Origin: Paralvinella palmiformis
Taxonomy: Eukaryota > Annelida > Polychaeta > Terebellida > Alvinellidae
Length of the DNA: 64,000 nt
Reading direction: 5' to 3'
NCBI GenBank assembly: GCA_025642065.1
Contig: JAODUP010000190.1
Coordinates: 62,001 to 126,000, forward strand
Numbering within the stretch: the first letter of the stretch is position 1; every line of letters begins with the position of its first letter. Positions 50,950 to 63,530 of this stretch are shown here, piece by piece. The notes beneath the pieces were generated by a model. It saw nothing but the letters and a program-made list of their open reading frames with translations, did no database searches and was not told the origin of the DNA. The position numbers were made by a program, and so were the translations under genes.

Positions 50950-51290
50950 ATTTTACTGACCTTATGTTGAAATCCCTACATTGGCTACCGGTGGTGCACA
51001 GACCGCTGTACAAGCTCCTCATGTATATATATATAAAGCGCTTAATAGCACAACTCCTGTATATCTGGAGGAACTTGTGATACCCTACCATCCAAGTCGT
51101 TCACTGAGATCGGAGTCAGGTTGCCTGCTATGTGTACCAAAGACACGTACGGGAACCTATGGAAATCGCTGTTTCAGCAAGTCAGCTGCCTCCCTGTGGA
51201 ACAATTTACCAATGATAACTAGGCAGTCTAAGTACTTCAACTTGTTCAAGAAGAATGTTAAGACGTATTTCTTTGACATTGAATATTCAT
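50950..51290 (+). pseudogene. LINE 3' end fragment
   Basis: The frame at 50981-51289 has ALNSTTPVYLEELVIPY, RSLRSES, SKSAASLWNNLPM and a FKKNVKTYFF ending. It is about as long as the fragment at 50110-50388 and clearly of the same family, but not a simple tandem copy. Confidence 0.8.
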
Positions 51291-51411
51291 AGCCATGTTA
51301 TCATTGTTTTAATGTCTAAATCTAAAATTGTTTTATAATGTTTTAAAGTCTATACTTGCTATATGTTTAACTACTTCTTTTATCTGTAAAAGCGCTTCAG
51401 GATAATTTTCA

Positions 51412-51716
51412 GATTTTCAGATTTTGTCAAATTCAAGGACATTTCCAGGACCGGGAAAATGAATTTGTTACATTCCAGGTTTTCTAGGACACCTGGAAAC
51501 CCCGATTATTTGTAAAGCTGCACGGCTGTTCTGTCGTTCTTCTATTTCTTTGATTTTCGTTTGTACCTCTTCAACACTATCAAAAGCATGTACTTTCAAC
51601 CCAAATATAACTACTACATATACTCGGCCGCCATATTTGAGCTGAAGTAATAGCAAACGAAGAATAATTGGCGCATGCGCATTGAGTGTTCGGACCTATA
51701 ACACTGAGGTACAGGT
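51412..51716 (-). mobile_element. MULE-like element, truncated copy 3
   Basis: It matches the MAAEDV-containing end of copies 1 and 2 (GCGCATGCGCATTGAGTG, GTTCGGACCTATAACA), but the outer part of the inverted repeat is missing. The internal frame keeps EEVQTKIKEIEERQNS, a more complete version of the transposase-like start than in copies 1 and 2. Confidence 0.7.
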
Positions 51717-54700
51717 ACAATTATTTTTTATCTCGTTAGAATATATCTGATTTTGTGCTTTTTCACTGCTTCATCAAGGTAATTTGTTTCTTACATTTAA
51801 CCCTAACGTATCATAGAAAAATACCTTTTCAACAATATTGAAGTATTTTACAGATATTTTACAAAACGTAACTTCAATAGACATTTTCCGCGATGACTGC
51901 GCCATCTACCGAAACCCCGATTTCGCGTCGCGTTCCAATGGCCCTCAATACAAGTTTTGGCATTTTTATGGCAAATCATTGATCGTTCCTACGAAACGCA
52001 TGCTGGCAACCTCCGAGAAATGATAGAGTACGTACCATTAACCATAAACGTGTCAACAAAACCATAAGTTCAGCAAAGACAGGACCACACTTATTCAGTT
52101 ATTGGCGTTATACTGTTGTTATGTTAACAATTATTTATTTATTCTACATTTATTAGCATGTTGAATAGATATAACGTAAAAATAAAGAGTTCACATTGAT
52201 CGCGACTACTCTTGTTGAGCATAGAGTACGTAGCTCCAAACATGGCATTTTACTGGTGCTGGATGTTGTACTCGTGCGTTTGTATGCACATCTCTCACAG
52301 ATTATCTCACAGTGGCAAGCTGAGAATAGCGACAATTATTTGTGCAAGTGCAGGGAACCATATATGTCCCACTGCCGTCTTTAGCTTCTTGATTTCACCC
52401 CAGTAAGGGTCAAGAGATTTCTGTACACCACCTTCTTCCATGCCAATCTCAGTGTCCACCATAAAACTGGCAGTCCTGAAATTCTTTTTGGAAGACCTCA
52501 TGATCAACAAGCGTTCAGCCAGATGAAAAATTGAGGCATACATTAGTTCATCTCGTTTGGTTGAGTTGTTCTAGCATAACCCAGTCATTTATCACTGTGT
52601 CGTCATTTGGAAAAATCTCCACCACGTTCTGCAAAAACAGCCCAGTATAATACGGGAACATCCCTAAAAGAAGGTAGCTGTCTGGAAACATTACTTTCTT
52701 TAAGTCGGTGCGACTACTGTTTCACAGCGAAGAATGACGTCATTGGGTGGGGGGGGCTTCCACTTGGCCTCCTTTGCTTTATGTAGTGTGATGGCCAGGT
52801 GCATATTCACATCATAGTTTTGGATGCAATGATTACTCTTTTGAATTGGGTAACCCATTGCTGTTGAAACGTAATGTACACTTCGAGTTTTGTTTTCTGT
52901 CTCATTATGTCTCATCACAGAAATTGTCTATTAGATGACAACTGCATCAAACTGAGATTAGGTGGGATGATGATGTATTTTAAAATAATTTACATTTGTT
53001 GAAAACATATATTCAATTCATGTATGCAGGGTGGCAATACGTCCTGGAAGTAACAATTGTCCTTTAATTTCACAAAATCAGGAACTGTCCTGGAAAAATA
53101 TATCTACTTATAACAAAAAACCTGTGAATAAATATTATGCCTGTAGAAGAAAACTTCAATTATAGAAGAATAATAGTACTGGTACATAGTCTTGATATCT
53201 CATCTTAGTTAAAATTAAAATAAAAGTGGGTGGATCAGACATCTAAAAGGGGCGAGGAGGATGTTGTACCATAAGAATCTCAATAAACGATCATACATTG
53301 AATAAATATGAGATGCCTTTTGCACATATCTTGATTTATTACCTTTAAATCTTGTATACTTCGTCATGGAAATTTTGTCATGGAAAATAATATTTCTTTG
53401 GCTGTGGGAATCATGTGTATGCTCATAAGTTAACACGGTTTTTTTTACACAAAAACATATGTTTATTAGCTTTAACAAATTACTAGTGCCAAGTAAATCG
53501 ATTTTAATTTTTAAATGTAGAAAACATTGGGACTTGTGTGACAACATATTTTTATTTGCATGTGTGCATTTACTAGCAGAGTACAGTTATTCTTAACGGA
53601 TGTAAAAAAACATTTCATTTTGACACATAATAGAATCAACAAAACGGATGTGGTTGGAGTACAACAAAAGCCTAAAAAGCTGGATATCAGCAAAGCATTA
53701 ACTAAATAAACTCTGCGTAGCCCAAGTAGATGATGGCAGTGTGAGTGAGTCAGACTTTGACCAGCCCAGATAAATTAGAAGTTCCCATCATGCTACTCGT
53801 GTCGATATACAACATGATATACTGTTGGAACATTCTCCCAGAGATGTCAGTAAAATCTGCCCCCCCCCCCCCAGACAGAGAGGGGGTAAAAAATAGCAGG
53901 GTAGGGTCAAAATCGTTGTCTATATTTATGATGTTATTTAGTGTCTTGTACCTATTCTTCTGTTGTGAATACTGTTGTTTTGATAAACAGTTAAAATCAT
54001 ATTTAGATATGCTGCACATGGCATGAGAATTTCAAAATGACAATCGGCAATCTTAACAAAACACACTTCTTATGCTGGCCTTGGACTGTTCTAGTTCTGA
54101 TCAATGCATGCTTCAACTTCGAGCAGTATTTTCGAAAGACATCAGACGAAGTCCATTAACGTTTTAGCTGGGCGGGTAACAAAATTAGCATAATCTGATT
54201 AAACTATATTGATTACTGGGCCAGTATTCAGTAAATTTTCAGCACTTCAGCAATAACTAGCTGATTGGGCCATTTCTGTTGCCAAATGCACCGATGCATT
54301 TAAGTATAATTTATCTTGGGCCAGAAATATATTTCTATACTTCACTAGCCCAACAAAATGTGTTACTAGCCCAACAACTATTTTACTTGCACCCAACAGG
54401 TGTGACTAGATTTCACGTTAACATAAATAACATCGAGTCTAATTCGTGTGACTTGGGTTAACATTCGCGAATCACCAAAGTCAAGTCTACGGTTGAAACT
54501 AGAGCTTAACACCTCAAACAGGCGTGGAGTGTGACCTGAGTCTTAAGTTGAGTGTGTCTAGTATTAATATCATTGTAAGTCAAACATACCCAGGACCCAG
54601 ACCCTTCATATACCTAATATTCATACAAATATTCAAATGTTACATTGTGACATTTGCTGTGAACCATTCCTTTAATTGTTCAAGTTCTTTTAATAATTAG

Positions 54701-55385
54701 AAAGTCATCACAGCATTTTGAAAAACCATTAAACAGTAATTGTGACCACATCATTATTATTTTATAATTAACATCTATGATCTGACTGCCAATCAATATA
54801 CCCCCTCCCCCATAGTTACATCCAAGCAATAATGATATTATGTTGGGTGAAATACAAGTTTCAAAAGGAACTATTACCCCACCACCACCAAAATGCCTCC
54901 CTCTACAAATGTTCATATGGCAGATATGAAAAGTTTAAAGCCCTGTGAGGGCTGATTGCTGTGGCTACCTCTCTCATCAATGTTATCAATGAAGAGACAA
55001 AGGTTCTTAGCTTCGTATTAAAACTGTTGACACTAAACAAGCTCAGAGTTTTGAATAAGATTCTCAGTCCTTAGCAAGAATTATCTACACCATAGATGAG
55101 GTGAAACAATTATTTATTTGTAACAAAATGTTTGTCAGGTTAGTATTTTAGACCAGTCACTAACCTGAAGACAGAACACACCAGGCCTGAGCTACTTATT
55201 GTTGTGGCACTGTAATTTAATGTCATGAATTGTTACACATTAACACGTGTAGTGAGGTTGGCATGGCTTTACTGTACAAGAAAGTGCATTCAGTAATGTT
55301 ATTAAAATATAAATATTTTGTTTTGAGGATCCAGGAAAGAGTCAGATTATTATATGAATAAGGTAATGTATGATTAATCGCTACA
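51717..55385 (+). repeat. Dispersed repeat, copy B
   Basis: Colinear with 25440-27190 and then 35275-35540. Shared words include AATATGTCTGATTTTGTG-like sequence near 51745, GATATCAGCAAAGCATTAAC at 53683, CAACATGATATACTG at 53810 and GGGCCAGAAATATATTTCTA near 54319. Inserted segments near 52150-52950 (a hAT-like remnant) and 53030-53220 (MULE-like internal sequence) are absent from copy A. It has no intact gene. Confidence 0.6.
52200..52920 (-). pseudogene. hAT-like transposase C-terminal remnant
   Basis: The minus-strand pieces in order are 52918-52700 (acidic/polar, unassigned), then near 52680-52560 a stretch with LFLQNVVEIFPNDDTVINDW, then the frame 52543-52307 with LDPYWGEIKKL and IIVAILSLPL. 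From memory this resembles the lead-in to the hAT dimerisation domain, and the ERVFS-type end is missing. Frameshifts separate the parts. Confidence 0.45.
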
Positions 55386-56145
55386 TTCACCTAAACATTT
55401 TGAAAACTTCAGCTCATCAAGCTAGGAGCTTTGATGTAACAAATAACATGTCAAAACAAGTTATGACTTTATACGGCACAGCCTTGAAAGCTGGTATTCC
55501 AAACATGATGTCGCTCTACCTGTTTTTTTTTTCTTCTGAGTGAGGTCATGTATGGAAAATGCTGGGATTCTATATAGCGTTGGCGGCTACCATTGACCTA
55601 AATATAAAGTCAATACCGGCTACGAAAGAGATGAGAGCAGAAAATACGGACTGTCATTGCCAGCAGTGCTATCTGCCGTCTGCCCTCGCATTCCTAGTGT
55701 GATACTCTGCCTATATTTATCGTAATAATATCATCATGTACACACAATCAAATCTGCGTAATATGATCATATTTACGAGGCCAAGCGGTGATGTGAGGTC
55801 AAGTTGTGTTTTTGTGGGGTCAATTTCAAAATGATCAAAAATTAATTAAGTCACGAAGACCTCAAAATGCCCTAATAAAAATTATACGGCGTGTGATGTG
55901 CTACCATCTAGTGTATCAAATTACCACAGCTGCGATTAACATCACTGCGTGTTACAGGATACTACACGATTTTTGAAAACTATTCAAATGAAGGATGCAT
56001 GCACGCACGCACAAAACTATTTAGTTATACTATAGTAATAGCCACGCAGAGGTTTACCTTTTCCTGCAGCAACCAGATCGTTGAATGTTGACAAAATTAG
56101 TTAGTGTGATAATATATTTGTGTTATATAATAGTGTACGCTTAAT
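55386..56145. other. Spacer
   Basis: No gene recognised. Confidence 0.35.
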
Positions 56146-56350
56146 CCTTGTGGTTGATGATGATGATTGGTGTTTTACGGCCACTTTTGTGCACATGGTA
56201 GGCTAAATGGGCCGAGCGACCTCCAAAGTTAATGAAGCGAAGTAAAAAATGAAACAACCTTCAGAATGCCCCACCGAGATTCCAACACGAGTGATAGTGA
56301 TGGTGGTTGAATACGCTACCGCTAGACTAGGAAGTGTTTTACCCTTGTGG

Positions 56351-56352
<2 letters not shown>
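56146..56352 (-). repeat. tRNA-derived SINE, copy 4, with 10-bp target duplication
   Basis: The body is 56156-56342. It is bounded by a perfect direct repeat CCTTGTGGTT at 56146-56155 and 56343-56352. The ATG/ATC-rich tail is at the low-coordinate end. An (AT)n tract follows at 56353-56382. Confidence 0.9.
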
Positions 56353-56385
<33 letters not shown>

Positions 56386-56744
56386 TGATCAGTGTAATAC
56401 GAGTACACAAATATTTGTTTTAATAAAATCAGTTAATGTTCAAGACCGTGTTATGGACACACACACTTCCATACATACACAAAGGTGCATCCAACAACAT
56501 TACATGGTACCAGAAGTATATTGAACTCATTGATTAGCGGATAGAATTACCGGATCAATTAAGTCTCCCAAAAAATTAAACACATGAAGCCACCAAAATA
56601 AATAATATTCCAATGAAATATCTGTGATCATTGAATACGATTCAAACAAAGACTTACTCTCTATATGGAAGCGATCAACATGGCTAACAAGCCAGATGAA
56701 CGGAAAATCGCCGTATAATATATTGACTGTAGATTCAGAAGCCA

Positions 56745-58160
56745 TTGATGTGTTTAATACAGTGTCATTCACAGTTGGAGAAACGGGGCAATTTTGCTGC
56801 GGTGATACCTAAGTTTGATCAATATTGTACACCACGAGTTAATCAAACATACGAACGATATGTGTTTCGTACACGTATACAGCACGAAGGTGAAACAGTA
56901 GGACAATATGTTACTGACTTGAAGCACAAAGTTAAAACATGTAATTACGGGATACTTGAAGAATCTCTAAAACGGGATCAAATTGTTCTGGCAACATTAA
57001 CCCTCGCAGTGAAAGAAATATTCTAATGATGACTTAGACCTCGAAAAAACAGTATCCATCTGCCAAGCCAGGGAAGTCACGAAACGCCAGATACAGGCAA
57101 TGACGGATGGCGCTAGCAGATGTACTGTGACAGCTAGCGTATGTGCTGTAAGGCGATCCGGTAACAGCAAAGGTTACCATGGCAACCAGACAAGTCACTC
57201 CGGATAGAGTTCAGAAGTCAGGAACAACCACGAAAACTGCACGGGCAAACAGTAAATGTCGTCACTGTGGACGAAAACACAGCTATAATGAATGTCCTGC
57301 TTGGGGAAAGACTTACTCTCTGTATGGAAGGAAATATATTTGAGAAAACCAGTAAATGTCAAATGAAAAATCGTTTTTAATCATGCTGCAAAACAAAGTC
57401 GAGTAACACCGTAGATAACCGTACACAGAAAAGTGATTAAGACCTTGAGAGTGATGAGGAGATATTTGTTCATTCAGAAACTACTTCTGAAGATCGACGC
57501 GACGCACAAGCAAATCTACTCTCTATGAAGGACTCTAAAGCCGTGAAACAGAGATCAAAGTTAAAGGATAAACTACCTGGCTAGATTCATACCACACCAG
57601 TCAGTTAACAGCAAGGCATTGCGTTCACTACTTAAAGAAGATACAGCATGGGAATGGTCTACTCAACACAAAAAAGAGTGGAACGAGATTAAAACAGTTC
57701 TACCGCCCAGACTACAAAGACTGAGGCTAAGAATACGGACATACGATATTGATTTACAATACACACATGGCAAATCTCTGATTTTAGCAGATGCACTCTC
57801 ACGTGCCAAACCACCTAAGACAAAAAGTGACACAAAACAAGAGATATCAATTCACGTTAAGTTAGTCAAGAAAACGATTCCAGTAAATTATGACATGTGG
57901 AGAGAACAATTGCAGAAGAAACGGACAAAGATGAAACATTACACCAGGTGAAAACAAATATAATTAATGGCTCAATAGCACATTGCAGCCACAGAATCGT
58001 TTTCCCAAAATTGTTGAGGAAAGATATTACAAATAACCCATAAGGGACATATGGGAATTGCAAAATGCCGAACCACAGCTCGTCAAGCATTGTACTAACC
58101 CAAGATGAATGAAGACATTCATAAAATGGTCAGCAACTGTGACACATGTCAACTCTACCT
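56745..58160 (+). pseudogene. Gypsy-type LTR retrotransposon remnant, internally deleted
   Basis: Pieces appear in gag-pol order. A Gag-like frame at 56745-57026 has a GQYVTDLKHKVKTCNYG-type block. A CCHC zinc knuckle (CRHCGRKHSYNEC) lies near 57260. The frame at 57619-57951 joins LRSLLKEDTAWEW directly to the end of RNase H (DIDLQYTHGKSLILADALS). A decayed integrase zinc-binding region (DTCQL) lies near 58140. The reverse transcriptase core is missing between the two halves of the 57619-57951 frame. No long terminal repeats were found. It is inactive. Confidence 0.75.
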
Positions 58161-59640
58161 ACACTAAAGTAGCTATAACTCCGACACTTCAACTCCGCAT
58201 GCGCACCTTCCCAAAATGTCCAGTAGAATATAACACACTGCCGGCTACCGGATAACTTAATTATTTACTAAAGCCCCGGCATGGTCTGCCTAATCCTAAC
58301 CCTAACCCTAAACCGAAGTTTTTGTGCAATTTTGTCAAGGCAACATGCAAGCAACACGGTATCTCGTGTGTAGATGACCACGTTAAAAGGCACTGTTGTC
58401 TCCACTGAATTAATTAAAAGGAGGGGGGGGGGGAATTGAAATCCCCTGAGGACAGAATACACTCTGGGCGTCTGGCAGGGATCACCCTCCGGAAATGTGC
58501 CAGACCAATAGCTATAAAATTACGCTTACGGATCCAGACCACTGACCTCTACATAACTAGATTACTAGTGTCGCATTCTTGTGTGTACCGGCACTTGACG
58601 CGACAGTTGCCATTTTAATGTATGCCACTTGCCATGAGCGTAATTATTCAGTTGTGCGTGTTTCAGGTAGATATGTTCACATAATCGCTGAGATTTCGTT
58701 CGACAGATTCGATTTTTCTGACTTGTAGTTTTCGTGCATTTAAGAATTTAGGCGTAACAATATGTTGGTGCAGCGTTGACCCGGTGTTGATGTTGACTGT
58801 CCACACTGTTTGACTGTGTTTACATTAAATAGCAGTCAGTAGCTTACATTCAAGAACACTTGAAGTGATGTGAATCTCCATTAATTAATGGTGAATTTTA
58901 TAATTGTGTTTTTTTTTAAATGTTATACAAATATTTCAACACATCAGTATTATAATTATTTGATATTTTATATCAATTAATTATTGCCAAAACTATTTTG
59001 TTTCAGTAAATTAATTAAAACCAGTATAACATTTCAGTTTTACGGGAAAACGTCGGATACGTCTAAATGTCTAAATATCCGAGGACCATTCAACAATCAT
59101 CGATCCTTTTTTCCGTATTTTAGCATATACCCGGCTGTACTGAACCGAACAAAACAATTAAAACATACTGACTGAACTGAACGTACACCGGAATTAACGG
59201 TACCTAGTCAGTTCATAACATTTTCATTGTATTTTGCACGGATTTGCAAGGACCGAAGTAAATCGTATGCGCTTTTTGATGTTCTCGTATCGATTTTTCG
59301 TCACCCATGCGCAGAATTTGTATCTCAGAATCACTATGAGGACCGTAGAAATTAAAAAGAAAATTGGTGGACGTACATTACAGCATCAACATAGGACATA
59401 ATGTCAGACAGTTTCAAAAGTTCTTCCTTAGCGCTGACATTTTGCTATCCATATTTGGAAGTTATGCTGGAAATATTTTATTCTAAAATGCAAATATTTA
59501 AAGTAAATTTATTCCAACCTATTGACTCATGGCATGTATTTTAATATACCAAGATAGTGTTAATATAATATGTCATCAAACAACTCAACGGGTACAAAAT
59601 CAGCGGCTGCTACCAGTACTGTGATCATGTTAGTTTGACG
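58161..59640. other. Intergenic sequence
   Basis: It contains a short telomere-like run (CCTAACCCTAACCCTAAACC) at 58288-58312 and a G-run near 58424. The frames at 58268-58618 and 58984-59175 have no recognisable domain. Confidence 0.4.
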
Positions 59641-59646
59641 GCTCAA

Positions 59647-59870
59647 GGCGGATTTGGACCAAATCACTATTCCAAAATGGGGGGTTGCGTTTAGGCTAGG
59701 GTTAAGGATATGTAAATTGGGCCATGGTAATACGCGCTGACTTTATTATTATATAGAGATCAGTGTTAATACGTTTTATACAAGTAAAGTTGGGTTCCCA
59801 TTATTAATTCCATGCAGCGGCGACAACCTCACACCTCCATTTTAGAAAAATGGTTTAGTCCAAATCCGCC
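59647..59870. repeat. Small inverted-repeat element (MITE candidate)
   Basis: It begins GGCGGATTTGGACCAAATCA and ends with the near complement of it (TGGTTTAGTCCAAATCCGCC). Similarity continues inward through CCAAAATGG against CCATTTTAG. It is 224 bp long, without a clear target duplication or coding capacity. Confidence 0.55.
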
Positions 59871-60555
59871 ATGCGCTGGCGGCTGCTGCACTTGTCTCCA
59901 CATTAATAATTAATTTTTGACGTAATTGGTTTGAATCTACATGTAATATGTTTAAGTATGAACAGTTAGTTGTACCATAAAAATTATTACACACATAATA
60001 ATAACTTAATGTTGGGCAATTGGTAGCTGAAGTTGAGCCATTTAACACCGAAATGGTGGCGCGAGTGCCAGCGGCTGGGCGCCAGCATATGGCTGCTAGG
60101 AGGCGTCAAAATAACACTGGCGACCACTATACAGTCTCTAATATAGGTCAGTGGTCCGGACCTATAGCCACTTCGAATAAACTATTATAAGAATGTAGCA
60201 CTATATCAGTTACTCTCCGGTTTATATTTGTTACTTGAGACAGATTTAAGAGACGAAATAAACTGAGTACAAAAAGTCATTGTTTACAATAAGATAATGA
60301 GAGTGAAATAAATATTTAGAAACCAATGACAAAAATCCACGAAATTGGCAAAGCAGGAGGTTGCCTTAAATGTTTACATCGAACTCTTCTCGGCTGAATA
60401 CAAAATATTTTATTGTGATAAATACGCAACTTAATAAATAATACAACTTACGCATTATCAACAAGTGGCGGATCTCACATCAATTTATCCGAATTGGATT
60501 AAATCTCACAGTGACCACGCCCTCAGTAGAGGTTCACCACCGAACAAAATCTTCC
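59871..60555. other. Spacer
   Basis: No gene or repeat recognised. Confidence 0.35.
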
Positions 60556-60559
60556 ATAT

Positions 60560-62205
60560 AATATATTGTGTCGACATCTAGCGAAGGTACATGAAAACAA
60601 CTTAATTTCAGCTACTTTAAAAATATTTCAAGCGGTGATGACGATGATGATTTGTGATGATTTACGTTTTACGGCCACTTTTGTGCACATGGTAGGCTAA
60701 ATGGGCCGAGCGACCTCCTAAGGTAATGAAGCGAAATCAAAGATGAAACAACCTTCAGATATCCCCACGCAACTATTGTTTTGTGTATCATCTAAACTAA
60801 GATACAAATGTTCATACAATATATGATAATCAAATAATACACTATGATATGTGAAGAGTCTAATTTCAACTATTTCAAGGTATTGTAACAAATGTCCAAT
60901 AACTACAATAAACTTTTACAAACTGTTGTTTTCCAATGTGTTTCATTGTATGTTTATTGTGTGTAGGTGTGTTAATGGAAACATAAATAATTTATTCTTG
61001 AAAATATATTAGCATGTTTTAAAGAGTGCTATATATAAGACAATATTTTATCATTTCTGTTAATTTAAAAAGAATAGTCAGTTAGTAATAGTTATGTTGA
61101 GCACGTGAGCAGGTAAGACCATAAGGATGGCTAAGTCAGAGCCTCTATCGCCTGACTTGATCGGGATCGAGATAGCTACATAATCATTGTGATGTCTGCA
61201 TGAGGACAGAACACGTGATTTTTTTAGAAAGCTACAATGCCTATCCTCCAGTAGTTAGGATTATTTCATTATATCTATCATACCAGATATATTTCGTGGT
61301 TAGTATTACAGGATTTTGGGTTAATTTTATAAGAAAAGTTTACATATATAATCTGAGGATGCACTTTGAGAAAAAAGTCTACGACAGGGTTTATTTTTAC
61401 ATTTTAGAATCTAATTAGTTTTATCCGAGTATATAAACCGTAGTATATGTATATGTGTAATGATAATTACGTCAACATTATCCAAAGATAATTAGGTGAG
61501 GTCTTCATTATCCTGAACGGACACCTACAGGTGTATTATTGATTAAGAATATATTGTTTTTAAACCTATCACACATATATATTACTTCCCAACAACCGAT
61601 TTGAAGTAGGCATAAGCATATATTTGATAAAAAGAACCGTTATTCAAAGTTCCTATTTTGATTGTTCTTGAAATATTGAGAAAAGGAATCTACATATCTC
61701 GTGTTTTACATCTAATATCTCGACAAAGTTCTAAATATCACAGGTTCTTAAATGGACTAATTAGAGTAATGTACCTTAATTATATTTACACATTTCTTGT
61801 CATTTTATTTGTTATGTTACAGTACTATTTTGTTATTACTCTTTTGCACATAAAATAAACCGTATTTAATTACATATTAGCATTTTAACAGATCTTAGAT
61901 TCCCAAATATATTAAAATGTGTGTTTTTGGAGAAATATATTTTATTTGAAATAACTGAGGGTTATTTGTTTGAAATACAAAAGCCAATATTTGTCTATAA
62001 TTTTATATATTCTTGTGTCCAGAAAATTAATCCATTTCCTGTAACTTCAACTATATATGGTGGTTCTTTTCCATTTTATATATTAACAATAAAAAGGCCT
62101 CTTCAATATGGAGTTATGAATTGAATATATTATATAGTTAACAATAATGTATTTGTGGTTTTAAATTTAACACCAGATAGACCTCGTCGGTAACAACATT
62201 CGTAC
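60560..62205. repeat. Unit 2 of the 1.7-kb dispersed duplication, internally inverted
   Basis: 60560-61200 matches 7283-7830 directly. 61203-62205 matches about 8030-8995 as the reverse complement. The frames at 61658-61858 (IVLEILRKGIYISRVL) and 8568-8386 (IVLEIFSKGINISRVL) are the same DNA read from the two orientations. A SINE interrupts the direct part. Confidence 0.75.
60635..60770 (-). repeat. tRNA-derived SINE, copy 5, lacking the tRNA head
   Basis: The body (CGGCCACTTTTGTGCACATG, GGGCCGAGCGACCTCC) is present. It ends at CCCCACGC, just before the B-box region. It sits inside unit 2 of the duplication and is absent at the matching place in unit 1 (near 7375-7390). Confidence 0.85.
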
Positions 62206-62577
62206 TAACCATATAGAGAGTTCTATAGTAGTATTCATGATTGTTGGTATCTTAAATATTATATTATTTCAACGCGTCATTACTTACAGTACGGCACAAA
62301 ATAACTTGATTGTGGCAAATAGTATGCTTCAATGATTCATACACTTTATTTACTTGATAGTGGATCTAGAGTACACACCGGGATTGATTATCCTCTTATT
62401 TTCCAAATTGATGAATAGGTAATTTGAAACTCTGGGATAATAACCAACGATAACAATAAGTGTGATTAAATCAGTTGCTCATCCGATAATTCTCTTAACA
62501 TCATCATTGATCTGTACGATTATCACTCTTAATGGGTACAGTATATTGTAAAAATCTACAAAACATCAACATATCAG

Positions 62578-63000
62578 CTAGTAGATAACGTCACTATATA
62601 TAATACTTATGATGTTGAAGGTAAATCATATGGCATATGTCAAGTTATGATTATGAACTTATTTATAATTATGTATGACATTTACTGACATTTATCACGT
62701 GTCAATAAAGGTGTTATTAAATAAAGTTAGCTTAGTTAAGGAAGTTTTAGTTATTAGGTATGTTTCTATATATTTCAGGTTATTACTATCTAACTAATTT
62801 TATAATCAGTGTACGACATACAATAGATACACCAGGTACAGACTGTGGTGAGTCTTATCCTGACACAGTACCAAGAGGTGGTAATGTTACTATAACATGT
62901 CACATTAGAGGACGATTTGTACATTTTAGAAGAGTTGGAGGACCCCAAGAGTGGCTAGTTACATTGTGTTAAGTAGAAGTTTATGGACGAAAGGAAATAA
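62578..63000 (+). pseudogene. Inverted copy of receptor lectin exons 2 (3' end) and 3, with a stop codon
   Basis: 62779-63000 equals receptor exon 3 in length (222 bp) and differs at 9 positions. The acceptor (TTTCAG) and donor (GTGAG) are kept. The codon for Glu in LTLCEVEVYG is TAA here. The last part of exon 2 (LVDNVTIYNTYD) and its GTAAAT donor lie at 62578-62620. The intron between them is also recognisable. Upstream, similarity to exon 2 fades (a CTCATCC.GATAAT word near 62477 may be a trace). Signal peptide, EGF, FN3 and membrane exons are absent nearby. It is best read as a recent partial duplicate that has lost coding ability. Confidence 0.85.
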
Positions 63001-63017
63001 GTGAGAACATATACACA

Positions 63018-63047
63018 GAGAGAGAGAGAGAGAAAGTGGGGTGATGA

Positions 63048-63081
<34 letters not shown>
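63018..63081. repeat. (GA)n and (CA)n microsatellite
   Basis: A short AG run is followed by about 16 CA dinucleotides. It lies in the intron position after the lectin exon copy. Confidence 0.95.
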
Positions 63082-63083
<2 letters not shown>

Positions 63084-63530
63084 GATTCTCTGTGGCCGTG
63101 ACATATTTGTCGCGTACGAAAATCTAAAAAGCTGGGCCCCACAGGACGATGAGTAGACCAGACACATGTAATGATGTGTAGGTCTACGCATATATGTATT
63201 GATATGTGGAGGTATAGAACATTTTATATTTAGATTGATGTATATATAGTTTAATTTAGATTTAGATTTAAGGAGGTAGAGGTCTCAAAGGATGTTTAGA
63301 GATGTTGACTTTCTGCGCCTGTGCTACTATTTATGAATCCTAAAACACACTTTGGCCGTGTCAGACATCAGACCTATTTCGATCTAGATTCCTTATTACA
63401 CCAATGTAAGAAAGCTATGTCGTTATTTCGACATGTTTAACTATATTAACTTTGCTCTGCATAACGTACAATCTGCATTGCTATCCTTTTATGTGGTCTG
63501 GCGATGCTGTTTGATGGATTTATACTCTTA
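63082..63530. other. Spacer
   Basis: No EGF-like exon follows the lectin copy. Nothing else was recognised. Confidence 0.4.

Noticed and set aside
58288..58312. Telomeric repeat array
   Set aside because: Only about three CCCTAA units are present. Such short interstitial runs are common and do not indicate a chromosome end.
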